Of a DNA stretch of 64,000 bases, positions 1 through 12,700 are shown in pieces. Under the pieces are notes generated by a model. It was not told the DNA's origin, searched no databases, and was given only the letters and a program-made list of their open reading frames with translations. Source of the DNA: Lampris incognitus (taxonomy: Eukaryota; Chordata; Actinopteri; Lampriformes; Lampridae); assembly GCF_029633865.1 (NCBI RefSeq), contig NC_079211.1, positions 4,337,091 to 4,401,090 on the forward strand, read 5' to 3'. The stretch's first letter is position 1; the number at the start of each line of letters is the position of its first letter. The position numbers and the translations under genes are program-made.

Positions 1-640
1 TCTTATCTGCTACTCCCTCTCAAAACAGAAGTTGTCCCCAACATCCTAACGTTTCACCTTTAGAGCAAATAAGGGGTTAAACTAACTACCATCGGTAAAC
101 ATACAGCCCAACATTACATACTACCACTGTGTCTATACCTTGCCTTGTGCTCTATAAGTGTAGTTTTACAGGCTAGAACTCTGTCAACACATTCTTTCGT
201 ATGGTTAGAAGTTCACATGCGCTCAGTCCTTTGGCCATGTAGTTTGGGGGGATGATTGACAAGAGGATTCTCTTCCAGGTCAGGGATGGTCCTCAGCCAA
301 ACATCCCAGCAGTGCCTCCCAATGTTGATCCTTTAAACGGGGGAACTATTCTCGCCTTCACTCGTCTGTATTGAGTGTCGATTACACACAGTAAGCCAAA
401 TTCACTCATGTTTCAGTACAAACACACAGTCTCAGGACCACAGTCTCCACAACTAAGTTATTCTTCTACGTTTTTCTAAATAATATTGATTATATTTTTA
501 ACCAGCGTACAAAATGGAGTAACGTACATGAAATACATTTACCTTTTTAACTTGTATATTCTGACACATGAACCGACTTCTTATAGTGATGAAATAATGT
601 TTTTAAGTACCTTACACAAAGTCTCTCAGTCGCTAGAACC
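1..640. other. No recognised gene or repeat
   Basis: I see no coding exon, known repeat or RNA gene here. The sequence is moderately AT-rich and open frames are short and random-looking. Confidence 0.5.
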
Positions 641-668
641 CCCCCCCCCCACACACACACACACACAA
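639..668. repeat. Poly-C / (CA)n microsatellite
   Basis: A run of C is followed directly by about ten CA dinucleotides and an A-rich stretch. Confidence 0.9.
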
Positions 669-692
669 AAGAAGAAGACCCAGGTCCTAGAT

Positions 693-895
693 CAGGGTGG
701 GCAGTCTTATCCAGGAAGGGCCAGTGTGGGTGCAGGTCTCTGTTCCAACCAAGCAGTTACACACCTGTGACTCCTAATCAAGTTCCTCAGCAAAGACTCT
801 ACTGGTTGATTAGTGGGATCAGGTGTGTAACTACTTGGTTGGAACAAAAACCTTTCCCCACACTGGCCCTTTCTGGATAAGATTTCCCACCCCTG
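693..895. mobile_element. hAT-type palindromic MITE, copy 1
   Basis: This is a 203-bp fold-back element. Its first half (CAGGGTGGGCAGTC, then a stretch with CCAACCAAGCAGTTACACAC) reappears as reverse complement in its second half. It is flanked by the 8-bp direct repeats TCCTAGAT (685-692) and TTCTAGAT (896-903), which match at 7 of 8 positions. An 8-bp TSD and CA...TG ends are typical of the hAT superfamily. It has no coding capacity. A second copy of nearly the same length is at 38646-38849. Confidence 0.85.
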
Positions 896-924
896 TTCTA
901 GATCAACCTCCACCCAACCAGCCA

Positions 925-1882
925 GAAAACGCTGATCACTTACCCTACCTTGGCAGCCTTCTCTCCTCAAAAGCTGACATCGACCATCGCCTGAGTTGTG
1001 CCAGTGGCGCTTACCCCAGACTCAGGGAAAGAATCTTTGAAGACCGAGACCTAAAGGCCCAAACAAAACTCCTGGTCTACGGAGATGTTGTTCTCCCCAC
1101 CCTGCTGTATGGAGCAGTCATTGACCATCTACAGCAGGCACCTGAGAGCCCTGGAACAATACCACCAAAGATCCTTACCAAAGATCTTGAGGATCAGCTG
1201 GAAGGACAGACGCACCACCATCAAAAAGACATAGACATCCATGTTAGGGTTAGTACTACTGTCTGTGCCCCTGACCGAGGCGGGGCAAGACGAGCTGGAG
1301 TCGGTCCCCGGGTGCCACCCACTGCTCCTAGCTACACATCCAGGATGGGTGAAATGCAGAGAGGAATTTCCCCAGTGATCAATAAAGTATCTAAAAAAAA
1401 CAAAAACAAAAAACAAAAACAACAAAAATCAGCATTCTGGAAGAAGCCAACACGACTAGCATCACCACCACAATAATGCAGCACCAACTCCGATGGACAG
1501 GCCATGTCATCCGCATGTCCAACACGTCTCCCCAAACAGATTCTGTACTCCCAGCTGAAGGAAGGCCAGCGAGCTCTCGGCGGGCAAAAGAAACATTTCA
1601 AGGACAATATCAAGACCAGTCTGAAGAAATTCAACATCACATTGAGCAACTGGGACACACTGCACTGGATAGGGGCTCCTAGAAGAAAGCCATGCAGGGA
1701 GGAGCTGCACGTCATGACATGGAACTCCACTGTGCCCCAGAGGAAAGCGACAGCACTGCAAGGGGAGAGAGAAAAAGGTTCAACCACCACCACCACCACC
1801 ACCACCTTCCCCTGTCCACACTGCCCCAAAGTATGTGGACTGCGGATCGGCCTCTACAGCCATCTGAAGACCCACAGCTAGA
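925..1882 (+). pseudogene. LINE reverse transcriptase C-terminal remnant with terminal Cys-His finger
   Basis: The translation in shifting frames gives a non-LTR retrotransposon C-terminus. It contains YLGSLLSSKADIDHRLSCA and LLYGA, later RWTGHVIRMSNT and LPKQILYSQLKEGQRALGGQ, and ends near 1881 with CPHCPKVCGLRIGLYSHLKT, a C2H2-like finger. The stretch is broken by frameshifts and by a SINE-tail insertion at 1209-1429. Only the part after the RT catalytic core is present, so this is a 5'-truncated dead copy. The clade is not certain: the terminal finger resembles several fish LINE families, and I do not assign a name. Confidence 0.75.
1209..1429 (+). mobile_element. SINE tail inserted in the LINE remnant
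   Basis: This piece interrupts the LINE reading frame. It is related, in opposite orientation, to 46405-46593. It ends with GATCAATAAAGTATCT followed by an A-rich tail, which looks like the 3' end of a LINE-mobilised SINE. The LINE coding sequence resumes at 1430 (ATCAGCATTCTGG), and ATCA occurs at both edges as a possible very short duplication. Confidence 0.65.
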
Positions 1883-2524
1883 CAACCCAATGGAGAGGAC
1901 AGTCACGCTCGCTTCGAGTGACCGCCGATGATGACTACCTCATATCACCCCTTTACCTTGATCATTACATAGATGCTCGTTATTGAATGTACCTGATTAG
2001 TATTAGTTTATTATTAGTGTTGATTACCATGTCGAGTTCTGTTGAGTGTTCTAATAAATTGTTTTCACTGAAGTTGTCCTGCCTGTTTTGTGGCGGTATT
2101 TACTGGCTCCATCCTCTGCCAAGTACACCACTTGTTGCAGCATTGATTATTCCATCAATTTGAATGGTTCAATTATAAACATTGGACAACTGAAATTAAT
2201 GGTTGATTTTATGAGACTGGTTTGATTATTCCGCCAATTTAATAGTTTGATTATAAAATATTGAGCACCAAAATGTATTATTCATAAATTTACGGGACTA
2301 ATTTGACAACCCCGTTACACCTACAGAGGCGCATGGGCCCCTTTCTCCAGTGAAACCTGCGTTGTGAGAAGAGGCCCTGAGTTTACAGTCGTCTGTCACT
2401 GAGGCTAACTGGCCAACAAAACGAGTTGGTGGTCTTGAACGATGAGCACCACAAAGGTAATAGATGTACATCCAGCTCTTTTGAAATGGAACCGCACGTT
2501 GAGACATGATTTGATCTTCTCAGT
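1883..2524. other. Nothing recognised
   Basis: No gene is visible. Two imperfect copies of a GATTATTCC-CAATTT-AATGGTT-type motif (near 2145-2180 and 2222-2262) suggest an old local duplication. Confidence 0.4.
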
Positions 2525-3314
2525 AAATCAATTTAAATCAATTTTATTTGTATAGCCCAATATCACAAATTAGAAACTTGCCTCAGTGGGCTTAACAGCA
2601 ACACAACATCCTGCCTGACCTTAGACGCTTTCATTGGATAAGGAACAACTCCCTAAAAGAAACCTTTAACAGAAAGAGAAAAATCGGAAGAAACCTCAGG
2701 GAGAGCAACAGAAGAGGGATCTTTCTCCCAAGACGGACAGCGTGCAACAGATGTTGTGTTCACGCAAAGAGGATAACAGAATTATAATGGACTTATAAAA
2801 TTTATGAAGAGTATGATGCGCAGGATGCCAAGCAGTGTCCAGACGCCATCGGAGCAGTCCAGGACCCAAGCCACGTGACCAGCATCATCATGAAAAAAAA
2901 ACCCCAAAACAAAACAATAATAAATATATACATATATTTATAAAAATAAAATGTGATGAGGGGAATGGTAGGCAGCGTCCAAGTGGCGACCACCATCACC
3001 ATGGAGACCTGGGAGGAGAACCGACTGCACGTGCACACAAGGGAGACTCGCATGACACCATTCAAACACAGAAAAAGAGAAAGGAGAAGACATCATTCAA
3101 AGAGAGAGAAAAGACGTGTGAGAGAAGAGAACAGTTTGCAATAGTCATTAGTCATAATCAATTCAGTCATCAACTAGTCATAATCTATAATCTTGTCAGC
3201 AGAACAGTGGTTGGTAAATTCACTGAGACAGAAAACCGCCCCGCCATGCAGTACAGGTTGTGAAGCACTCAACTTAAAGGCAACTAATTGTAGGCTAAGG
3301 CAAAAAGATGAGTT
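2525..3314 (-). mobile_element. 3' untranslated part of an L2-like LINE
   Basis: The low-coordinate end carries TTTTATTTGTATAGCCCAAT, a motif common at the ends of fish L2-like LINEs. It is followed by a conserved stretch that also occurs at 45567-45795. It lies directly downstream (minus strand) of the RT remnant at 3315-5523, so both belong to one element. An AT-rich segment at 2880-2950 may be a small secondary insertion. Confidence 0.7.
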
Positions 3315-5523
3315 TTAAGTTTGGATGTAAAGACTCAACAGACTCTGATGGTCTGATGGCAGCAGGCAGGTTATTCCACAACAATGGAGCCGATAGGAAA
3401 AGGCCCTGCTGCCACCAGCTGACTTCTTTTTAACTTTGGGTACAGACAGGAGCCCTGGATTTTGAGAGCGAAGAGCTTGAGATGGCATGTAAGGTTTAAG
3501 GAGATCAGACAGGTAGGATGGGGCAAGTCCATTTAGGATTTTATAAGTCAGCAGAAGCACCTTGTATTCTGATCTAACAGGGATAGGAAGCCAATGAAGG
3601 GAGGCAAGAATTGGTGTAATGTGGTCAAATTTCCTAGTTTTAGTTAGGATTCTAGCAGCAGCATTCTGAACCATCTGAAGATTTTAAGTACTAGAATGTG
3701 GCAGACCTGAGAACAGAACATTACAGTAATCAAGTCTGGATGAAACAGATGCATGTATTAGAATCTCTGCGTCAGCCATGGAGACAAAAGACCACATTTT
3801 AGCAATGTTGTGTAAGTGAAAAAAGGCAGTCTTGGTGATTTCTTTAACGTGCTTATCAAAGGAAAGGCTGGGATCAAACGTAACACCAACATTTTTGGCT
3901 GCCACACTTTGTGAAACCACAGTTGTCGATTGTTATTATTACTTGATGAAATTGGTGTCTGTGTCTAGCAGGACCAATGACCAGCATCTCGGTTTTATCC
4001 GAATTTAAAAGCAGAAAGTTAAGTGACATCCAGTTTTCCACAGTAGCCAAGCAGGCCTCTAAATTAGTCATTTGAGTATGATCATCAGCCCTTATAGGCA
4101 CATACAGCTGAGTATCATCCGCATAGCAATGGAAATTTATTCCATAACTGCGTATAATTTGGTCAAGAGCTGTAATGTAAAGAGAGGAAAGTAGAGGGCC
4201 AAGAACTGAGCCCTGAGGCACACCATATTTAACGTCAGAAAATTTTGATATATTATTATAGCAGACACAATGTGTTCTTCCAGATAAGTAGGACTTAAGC
4301 CAAAAGAGAGCTAAGCCAGAGATACCAAAATTACAATTTAATCCATCTAATAGTATACAGTGATCAATGGTGTCAAAGGCTGCACTGAGCTCCAGTAGTA
4401 GAAGCACAGAAGTGGAATCAGAATCCACAGCTAGTAAAAGATTGTTCACCACTCTGGTCAGAGCAGTTTCAGTGGAGTGACAGGGCCTGAAAGCTGACTG
4501 AAAAGGTTCATATAGATGATTTTCTTTCATATGAGTCTAAAGTTGTTGATACACAACTCTCTCTAGTACTTTAGAAAAGAATGGAAGATTAGAGACTGGT
4601 TGATGGTTATTAAGAGACCCTTGATCGAGGTGCGGTTTTTTAAGTAGACGTTTAACTACAGCTGTCTTAAAACTGCTGGGAACAATGCCAGTGGTAAGTG
4701 ATAAATTAACAATGTCTAGCATTGTAGGTCCAGAAAAGGCCAGAGGTCTTTAAAAAGTTTTGCTGGTAAGGGGTCAAGTAGGCAAGCAGTTGGTTTAGAG
4801 GCTGACACAAACTTAGTCAAAGTATCAAGCGAGATAGTCTCAAAAGCTGTAATAACAGGGACTGTCAGTGACTCATTGTGTAGATATGAATTTGGTATGA
4901 CAGGATCTGCAGGAGTAGCTGGAGTTTAAGAACTAATTTTGTTTATGATCACATCAACCTTATTGCAGAAAAAATCTAGAAATTCATGGGCCATGAATGG
5001 TGACCAGCGAATAGACGGCTGATTTTTAGTAAGTTCAGATTCAGTGTCAAAGAGAAATCTGGGGTTATGTTTATTAATATTGATTAAGTGACAGATATGC
5101 TGTTTTGGAGCAGATACAGCACGCCTGTATTTCAATAAACACTCATGCCACGATAGGTAAAAAGCTTCCAATTTTGATTTTCGCCATTTACATTCCAGTC
5201 TCCTGCAGGTCTGCTTAAGAGCACGTGTCTCATCATTAAACCAGGGTGTAGGCCTCTTTAGTCACCTAGCTCTGGTAGTGAAAGGTGCAACTGAATCGAG
5301 GAGACTAGAGAGAGCCACATTTAAGTCACTAGTGAAATTTTCAACAGTCAATCAGAACAGTGAAAGGAGCCAAGACTTCAGGCAGCTGCTGGTTAAATGC
5401 AGCTACAGTGGACGCAGCAAGGTGGCGAAGGGCAATTACATCTGTGCTGACATTAACTGGACAGGCCAATAAAGCTTCAAATTTGATGAGAAAATGATCT
5501 GACACAGCAGATGTGGTTGGCAA
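3315..5523 (-). pseudogene. L2-like LINE reverse transcriptase, decayed
   Basis: Reading the minus strand from about 5523 down to 3315 gives consecutive blocks of a non-LTR RT. These are PISNLPF-like [20 protein letters not shown] (near 4600), the fingers/palm block with FRPCHSTETALTRVVNNLL, GVPQGSVLGPLL, then the catalytic box YADDTQLY (near 4110). The C-terminal block is NAAARILTKTRKFDHITPIL with LHWLPI. The catalytic double aspartate is still encoded, but the frame is broken at least three times, with boundaries near 5171/4926, 4537-4530, 3874-3920 and 3674-3684. The endonuclease domain is absent. The element cannot be active. Confidence 0.88.
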
Positions 5524-5587
5524 GACATTCAGATCAGCCAGCTAACTGCCTTCCCCCTGCCCCTAACCCTCCCCCACTCCCTCCCAA

Positions 5588-6006
5588 ATGCTCAGAATCA
5601 TCTGAAATGCCGAGAAAAGTGGTTTTTAGTTATTTTTAAAAAATTCATATTTTGCATAATTATTCATAATTATAATTGTTTTAATTTTCTGCTATTTTTC
5701 TGGTCCTCTCTGGAACAATACCTACCACCTCCCAAAAAATGAGGATCATAAGTGCATTTTTGCAAAAATACATATTTTGCATAATGCCAAAACATTTAAG
5801 TCCCAGAATTTTTTTTTTATATAGGTGAAAAGAATCAAAGATGCTCAGAATCATCTGAAATGCCGAGAAAAGTGGTTTTTTTTAGCCATTTTTAGAAAAT
5901 TCATATTTTGCATAATTATTATAATTCTATTTTAATGTTCTGCTATTTTTCTGGTCCTCTCTGGAACAATACCTACCACCTCCCAAAAAAATTAGGATCA
6001 TAAATG
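5588..6006. repeat. Tandem duplication, period about 253 bp, two copies
   Basis: The segment starting ATGCTCAGAATCATCTGAAA at 5588 is repeated from 5841. Both copies end in the same TGGAACAATACCTACCACCT block (about 5711 and 5962). They are AT-rich and non-coding, and they differ by small indels. Confidence 0.85.
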
Positions 6007-7492
6007 CTTTAGTTTTCAGTCTCGCTATCTACACTAACACCACACACACAGACATTACGAAACTATACGAGTAGAAGCTGGATCTTTTCTTTTTCCAGTA
6101 CTTTCTGCCTCTCCTGTGCCAGTGAGGAGAGACACACACACAGGGCTGTATTCAAAGAAACTGTGTAATGGCATATTTTTCGTGATGGCTGAAATCGCGA
6201 AAAATATGCCATTGTCAACAGCACATGCCAACAAACAGGAAACTGGTATGACCGCTGCAGTAGAGACAGGAAGTCGGTGGACTACAGTTATGCACAGAGT
6301 GGATACAGGTTATTTTTCTATCCCTCATTTCTATATTTCAGTAAACTGCCCTTGTAAATAATTCCTCTATGAATGCTTCACATCATGGTACTCGTAACTC
6401 ATTCTGTGAAGGCAATTACTCGAGCAGTAACGCAGGACACTACAATGACATACGGAGGCAGCACTGAGTCATTTTCCATTTTATTCGACTAATGCGTGAA
6501 TCATGTATGGGAAGAGAAAGTGTAAAAGCTTCAGTATGTGAAGGCAGCATTTTCCCCCAGGCAGACAAAAGAGTGAATTACAATAAGGGCTTTAAATGAC
6601 TTGGACAAAACATATTAGTAAACTTAAAGTGAGTCCTAAGCGACTAGAGATGGAAGTCAAACTGGCTTTTGGTAGTTTAACTGGTGAGGTAAGTAACAAA
6701 GACAGCTTAAGTAAGTTTGTTCCAGTGGTCCATGTGGTGACGAGAAGACCGGGAGAAGCTTCCCGCTGGTTCAGATCTGCAGCGTCTTTTCAGCCATTTA
6801 GGACGAGGCTACTAACAACACAGGTGAGGTGATTTAAAAGATAATTCACACTTCAAATGCAAGAAGGCGGCCAGACTTTTGCCGGTCCATCACAACTGAA
6901 GGTGTGCATTGCAGAGTATTAAAGTATTCTTGTGCACTGGGAACAATAAAAATGAGTAGAGGAGAAGGTTTAAGAACATGACCTGTGGTTGCACAGGTAC
7001 ATGGTCTTTTCTGATTACTGTAACTATACTGCATGGTAAAGTAAAACTCTGGATACGCTGTGTATGTGCTACAAACAAGACTGTTGAATCCAGTTAGTAA
7101 GAGTGACTGCTGAGTGGGAGTAAAAAATAAAACCTATCCCCATAACAGTCCGTAGTCATGTTGAGAAAGAGGAAGATAAGTTGGAATATGTAAGACACGA
7201 ACGCTCTGCAACAAGCTGAGGAGACGACTGTCACCGCATGTTTGAGAGGTGCTTACAGCAGACAGGAAGTACACCATGCCAGAATGGAAAAAACACAGCA
7301 CTGATGATCAGATCCTCTTCCCTATCAAATAAAACCAAGAAATCACCAGTTTACATGAAGTGTATCAGTAGGGTTTACAAACTTAGAAATAGGGATGGTG
7401 GCCCACTTAGTGTAGTAACACACAAACAAGATGTTTAGCTTTGTAGAGAGGAAGAATCTACCAATCTTCTGATTTGTTGTTGCTCATCCAAC
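6007..7492. other. Nothing recognised
   Basis: No recognisable exon, repeat family or RNA gene. A (CA)n-like stretch near 6040-6052 and short random open frames are all I see. Confidence 0.4.
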
Positions 7493-7594
7493 ATGGCGGA
7501 AAGTCTCTTGTCATTTTTGGCGAAGACTCTCCAACGCTCCATGAAGGACCTCTATTGGAATACTGAGACGCATCGGCTTGTAAATCTGGACTGA
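7493..7594 (+). other. Small open reading frame, 33 codons, unknown
   Basis: An ATG in a favourable context (CCAACATGGCG) opens 33 codons beginning MAESLLSFLAKTLQRSMKDL and ending in TGA. The composition looks more protein-like than its surroundings. I do not recognise it and no upstream or downstream exon could be joined to it. It could be a first-exon fragment, a transposon relic or chance. Confidence 0.12.
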
Positions 7595-7840
7595 GATGTG
7601 CGTCCAGCAGGAAACTTCAGCCCGGCTCTTCGTGGCAGGTTAAGAATTCTTCTCTTCTCCAGGAATCTTCATTTTAAATCAGCAGCAATTTTCAACTGTA
7701 CGACACAAAAATACACACAGTTGAGTGAGGATGCACACATCAGACAGAAATACACAATAGATAGATTAGATATAGATGACAAGAACTAGAAAAAGCTCAG
7801 TTTTCTGAGGGAAGTGTGTACGTGTGTGTGTTCAGTCTAA

Positions 7841-8482
7841 AGCCTCCTACAGACTGCGTGATGTGGGCTGTCTCAACGTGGCGATATCTTTGGTCGTGGC
7901 TCCAAAATGGTGGGCCTATGTCGCACTGTGAGACAGGTTCACTGTGAGACAGGTTCATAGACGGCCGATATTACGGTCTTGTGACCGAGATAAACTAGGA
8001 CAAAAGTCTGACAGTCCAGAAAAGTAGGACGACCATCTCACAACGTGACTGCTGCAACGACCTACATCTACTAACAACCAATAGAAATGCAGCACGAAAT
8101 GATGCACTGATCAATGCCACGCACAATCTTTGCTGGTGCTAAACACAAACAAACACACGGTTAGCATCTGTGACCCAAATGCCCTGGATTTAACAAAACC
8201 AGCAACAAAACGAGCTGCGGCGACTATTGAAAGGACTGGATTCCTGCTTGGCGTCGTGTTGCTCTACCAGCAGTGTAGATCGATGATGCGTGCTGATGCG
8301 ACACGCACGCTGATGACGTTTTTATGGACTTGCGTCGTAGCCTGCAATTCAGTAGTGTTATCATCGTACAGCTTAAACACATCACACTCGATGTCATACC
8401 CAAGTTTATTAGACCCATGTCACACAGTGTGGCTTGCAGTAAACTTATAGGACTGCTAAAATCACACAGTCTGTAGGAGGCC
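7841..8482. mobile_element. PIF/Harbinger-type MITE, 642 bp
   Basis: The terminal inverted repeats are AGCCTCCTACAGACTGCGTG on the left and the reverse complement of GGCCTCCTACAGACTGTGTG on the right. The element is flanked on both sides by TAA (7838-7840 and 8483-8485), the 3-bp TSD expected for PIF/Harbinger. A short internal duplication (CACTGTGAGACAGGTT twice near 7925-7955) is present. It has no transposase. Confidence 0.85.
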
Positions 8483-8604
8483 TAAGTCCATGAGGATCCC
8501 GGAGTGAAGTGTGACATCATCAGTCCTCTCCCCTCAAGGAGATCCCAAACGTTAACATTATTCCTATGGGGAAACTTTACACAAAATAAATGTAGGCCTA
8601 AATA

Positions 8605-8733
8605 TCCATCCATTATCCAAGCCGCTTATCCTGCTCTCAGGGTGGCGGGGATGCTGGAGCCTATCCCAGCAGTCACTGGGCAGCAGGCGGGGAGACACCC
8701 TGGGCAGGCCGCCAGGCCATCACAGGGCTAAAT
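8605..8733 (-). mobile_element. SINE family A fragment (tail)
   Basis: This is the 3' part of the SINE family that recurs at 17372, 22375, 26040, 47884 and 54562. It contains the reverse complement of GATAGGCTCCAGCATCCC and of the GGATAATGGATGGATA tail. The tRNA-like head is missing. Confidence 0.85.
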
Positions 8734-8772
8734 ATCATTAGTATCAAATCTTTGAAGAGAGGCACAACTTCT

Positions 8773-9122
8773 AGGGCTGGGCAATATGGACAAAATCAAA
8801 TATGATATTTTTGGACCAAATACCTCTATCGATCGATATTGTGGTGATGACTACTGGTGCTTTCACAAAACATTTACACGGTCAGATTTTGATAAAATAT
8901 AATAACTATAAAATAACTAAGTGGAGAACAGCTAGACCAGTCTTATAAGTTCAGAAAGTTACATCACTTTACTGTAGTGTATTTTACTGTACTTTACTGT
9001 AGTGCAGCCTTTAAAACCAGGATACGACAACACTTATGTCACATCACAATTATCCAAAGTCCCAGACAACATCTAGTCTCATATCAGGATATCGATGTAA
9101 TATCGCTATATTGCCCAGCCCT
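8773..9122. mobile_element. hAT-like MITE, 350 bp
   Basis: The ends are inverted repeats: AGGGCTGGGCAATAT on the left and its exact reverse complement ATATTGCCCAGCCCT on the right. Such ends are common in vertebrate hAT non-autonomous elements. No convincing 8-bp TSD is seen, so the superfamily is inferred from the ends only. It is AT-rich and non-coding. Confidence 0.8.
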
Positions 9123-9630
9123 GGGCACAAGTAAGATTAAAATGCTGAGCACTAGAAAGGCTGCGTAGCAGACAAGCTAAGTTCCATGAACGAAGAAGAA
9201 AGAGGCGTGGCATGACACCAGTCTGACTGGAACTATGCTGACAGAAGTACTCTACGTGCCCTCTAGTCTGGATCCCAGTTTAATAAGAGGAAAATGCCCT
9301 CAGCCCGTAGATGTGAAGAACAATACCACGTTCTCATTCACAGATCGTTCTTTCTTAGACGAGTGGACATTCAAACCTCAGGTGACTGGTCAGACTTCAT
9401 TCTGTGACGTGCTAAATATCACTGTCTCTAAATATCTTCATATGAAAAATATAAAATCAGATTAACATAAATACGGTCTATTTGTCAAATGTTATGTGTA
9501 GGTATTCATTTCCAGTCGTGCTTTTTTACTGGGTTATTAACTAGTTACTGTTCTGACTGAAGCATGCTGGGATATCAGCAGTACTGCCATCTCAGCAGGT
9601 CACCTGTCCTACAGGCAGAGGCTGACGTCT
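9123..9630. other. 3' flank of ATOX1; probable 3' UTR in part
   Basis: The region lies directly downstream of the ATOX1 stop codon on the minus strand and should contain its 3' UTR. I do not see a canonical AATAAA on the minus strand. An AGTAAA variant (plus-strand TTTACT near 9525) is a candidate polyadenylation signal about 100 bases past the stop. Confidence 0.3.
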
Positions 9631-9755
9631 TCACTTGGTGCCGTTGTATTTGACGTCCTTCCCACATTTCTTCAGCGTGTCCATCAGAAAGTCCACATCT
9701 TTGTCAGACTCGATCCAAACCAACTTCTTGGGCAGGTCGATCTCAAACTTCACAT
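9631..9755 (-). CDS. atox1: ATOX1 coding exon 3
   Basis: The exon follows a CTTCTCAG acceptor. It completes the split Asp codon and encodes VKFEIDLPKKLVWIESDKDV through NGTK and a TGA stop. It makes up the second half of the ferredoxin-like metal-binding fold. Confidence 0.95.
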
Positions 9756-12700
9756 CTGAGAAGAAACACAGCAGTGTTTGACATATTACCTCTGGCAGGA
9801 CTGGCCCTTGAGCAAGGCACCTCAAACTACTGTGATGAGCAGTGGGTCTGTGGCTTTACTGGGAGGCTTTTAGTTTGGATTTGGTCAAATTTTGTGGTAT
9901 GTGGAAGACGGCTGCAAACCCGCCCTTGACAATCAGCAAGGCTCAGCGTTTTATTGTTCAAAGCCATCCAGCATGCCGAATTTCCCTGTTACATAACCTC
10001 ACATGAACAGGAACGCCTTTTGGATCCGTGGAAACATAAAATCCGGGTGAAAATCAGTTTAAACTGATCTGCTTCTTTTAAAAAAATCTGGGTGTTTTTC
10101 GGTGAAAATCGGTAAAAACCGAAAACACTGAGCCTTGACAATCAGTAATATGTTTTCCTAGGAGTCAGTCTCATTGATTACGTACTACAGCAGAACTCCA
10201 ACCACCATCGACCCATCGTAGAACGACCGAGGCCGTCATTTTGACGGTTTTGGATTTTTAAAGTTTAATAACTCTGTGAAAAGAAAAAAAAAAGATACAG
10301 ACCAGACGCTCCTGAATGCTCTTAAAATTGCATATATTTGCATTAAAATAAGTTTAGATCAATTGCAAAAAAAACCCCCAAAACGATAAGCTCTACCTAA
10401 AACGACCATGACCCGTCAAAATGACGGCTCGTAATTTGCGCGTGTTTATGTTGTTTGCTCTATGTAATGTTAATTTACCAGAAAGTGGTTAAAGATTCGA
10501 GATCGGCTTACTTCTCTGAATTGACATCTAGAAACAACCACAATCCTTAAGTTCTCTTTAGGGTAATGATTCTGTTATTAGGGGTCACTCCACTTTGTTT
10601 CCTTAACCTGATGTTGAGCTCTCTGAAAAATTTCTCGCTCATTTTGTAAATAAGGTGGAGAATATAAGGTCCCAGATCCAGCATCTCCCTTGTATTCTTT
10701 CCATCCCCCATGTTAATTCTATCTTTTACCCAGTTTCAACCCATTACAATTTCAGTGTTACAGAGTACAGCCTCCAATATGAACGCCTCCTCCTGTGAGT
10801 GAGAGGGAGGACAGTGGAATGGTGAGGATGCAAGGAGTGGAGGTGATGAAGGCGTATGAGTTTAAATACTTGGGGTCAACTGTCCAAAGTAACGGGGAGT
10901 GCAGAAGAGAGGTGAAGAAGAGAGTGCAGGCAGGGTGGAGTGGGTGGAGAAGAGTGTCAGGAGTGATGTGTGACAGAAGGGTACCAGCAAGAGTTAAAGG
11001 GAAGGTTTACAAGATGGTGGTGAGACCAGCTATGTTGTATGGTTTGGAGACAGTAGCACTGACGAAAAGACAGGAGGAGGAGCTGGAGGTGGCAGAGTTG
11101 AAGATGATAAGATTTTCATTGGGAGTGATGAAGAAGGACAGGATTAGGAAGGAGTATATTAGAGGGACAGCTCAGGTTGGACGGTTTGGAGACAAAGCAA
11201 GAGAGGCAAGATTGAGATGGTGTGGACATGTGTGGAGGAGAGATGCTGGGTATATTGGGAGAAGGATGCTGAATATGGAGCTGCCAGGGAAGAGGAGAAG
11301 AGGAAGGCCAAAGAGGAGGTTTATGGACGTGGTGAGGGAGGACATGCAGGTGGCTGGTGTGACAGAGGAAAGGAAGAGATGGAAACGGATGATCCGCTGT
11401 GGCGCCCCCTAACGGGAGCAGCTGAAAGTAGTAGTAGTAGTGGTTGTTGTTGGTAATGAGTGTGTACGTCATACTGCGCTCCAGCCTGCTGTCTTCTGTG
11501 TACCCCAGTCTCACCAACTATTTCTTCACAGATGGCATGGAAGCTCACCTTCTCCCTCTCAATGGTGTCACAAAAATCACTAATCCTCTTCAGTCAAGAC
11601 TGGATGTCCAACACTTTAGTCTGCAGACTGTCAAACAGTATATCCGAGTGTGCAAAGATGGAGTTGAAGGTAGCCAGAAGGAAACGGAACTCGAAGCTGG
11701 ACATAAGGTTGACATACCCATCTGCACAGCAAATGCTGTCAGCATCAAAGTCCTCATGATGATCTACAATGTGCTCAAACACCTCTCGTAGTGCTTCTCT
11801 CCTCTTGTAAACTGTGCTGACCAAGCGAAATGAATACATCCACCATGTTGGGGCAACTCTAGGTAGTCAGTATTGGTATACGTCACCCAATAATTTTGTG
11901 CGTTTAGGTGATCGTCTAGGTGATCTTGAGAAAAATGCTGCCAGGCCACTAAGATGGCTAAAAAAGATTTTGTATTCCCTGATCTTTGCAGCACCTTGAA
12001 ACATGACCAAATTCAGTGTGTACGCATAGCATTGAACGAACAATGCCTGAACTCCATGTAGACCAGAGACCATCACCGCAGCTCCATCATAACACTGAGC
12101 AACTACTTTTGAAAGTGCATTCAACCTCGTTAAGAAAGGCAAGAATGTGAGCTGCAACAGCCCTGCCTGCTTGTCTGCAGTGACATCCTCGAATCTGAAA
12201 AATCTCTCCTTCATGCCACAGTCAGTGATGTAATGTAACACAAGTGACATCTGCGCTGAGATACTCGCATCATTACCAGCAACTACACAGTGGGATAATG
12301 GACAACCTGCACACACTGGTGAGAGACACGTTCAAAGACCATGAGAGACTCTTGTTTCTTGCACTGCTAGACGCACCGTAGTTTACTGCACATAGGCAGA
12401 GCCACCTCAACACAGCTCTCCGCAGTCTGGAGGAAAGTTATGGGTGCCACTTCGACATATCCCGTCTGAAGACTGAGCTATGTGTAATGTATGCTATGTC
12501 TGACTTCAAAGGACGGAAAGTATGCCCCAACTCCACCTTCTCACTTGCCTGGTCTTAACCATCCCTGTGTCCACAGCTTTCATGGAGAGAACAGTCTCAG
12601 CACTGAAAAGTAGGGATAAAAACGTACACAAGAAGCAGCACTGGACAGGCTCGTCTGTCAGTCTTGGCTTTAATCTCAGTTGAGAAAGAACTTCTTACAG

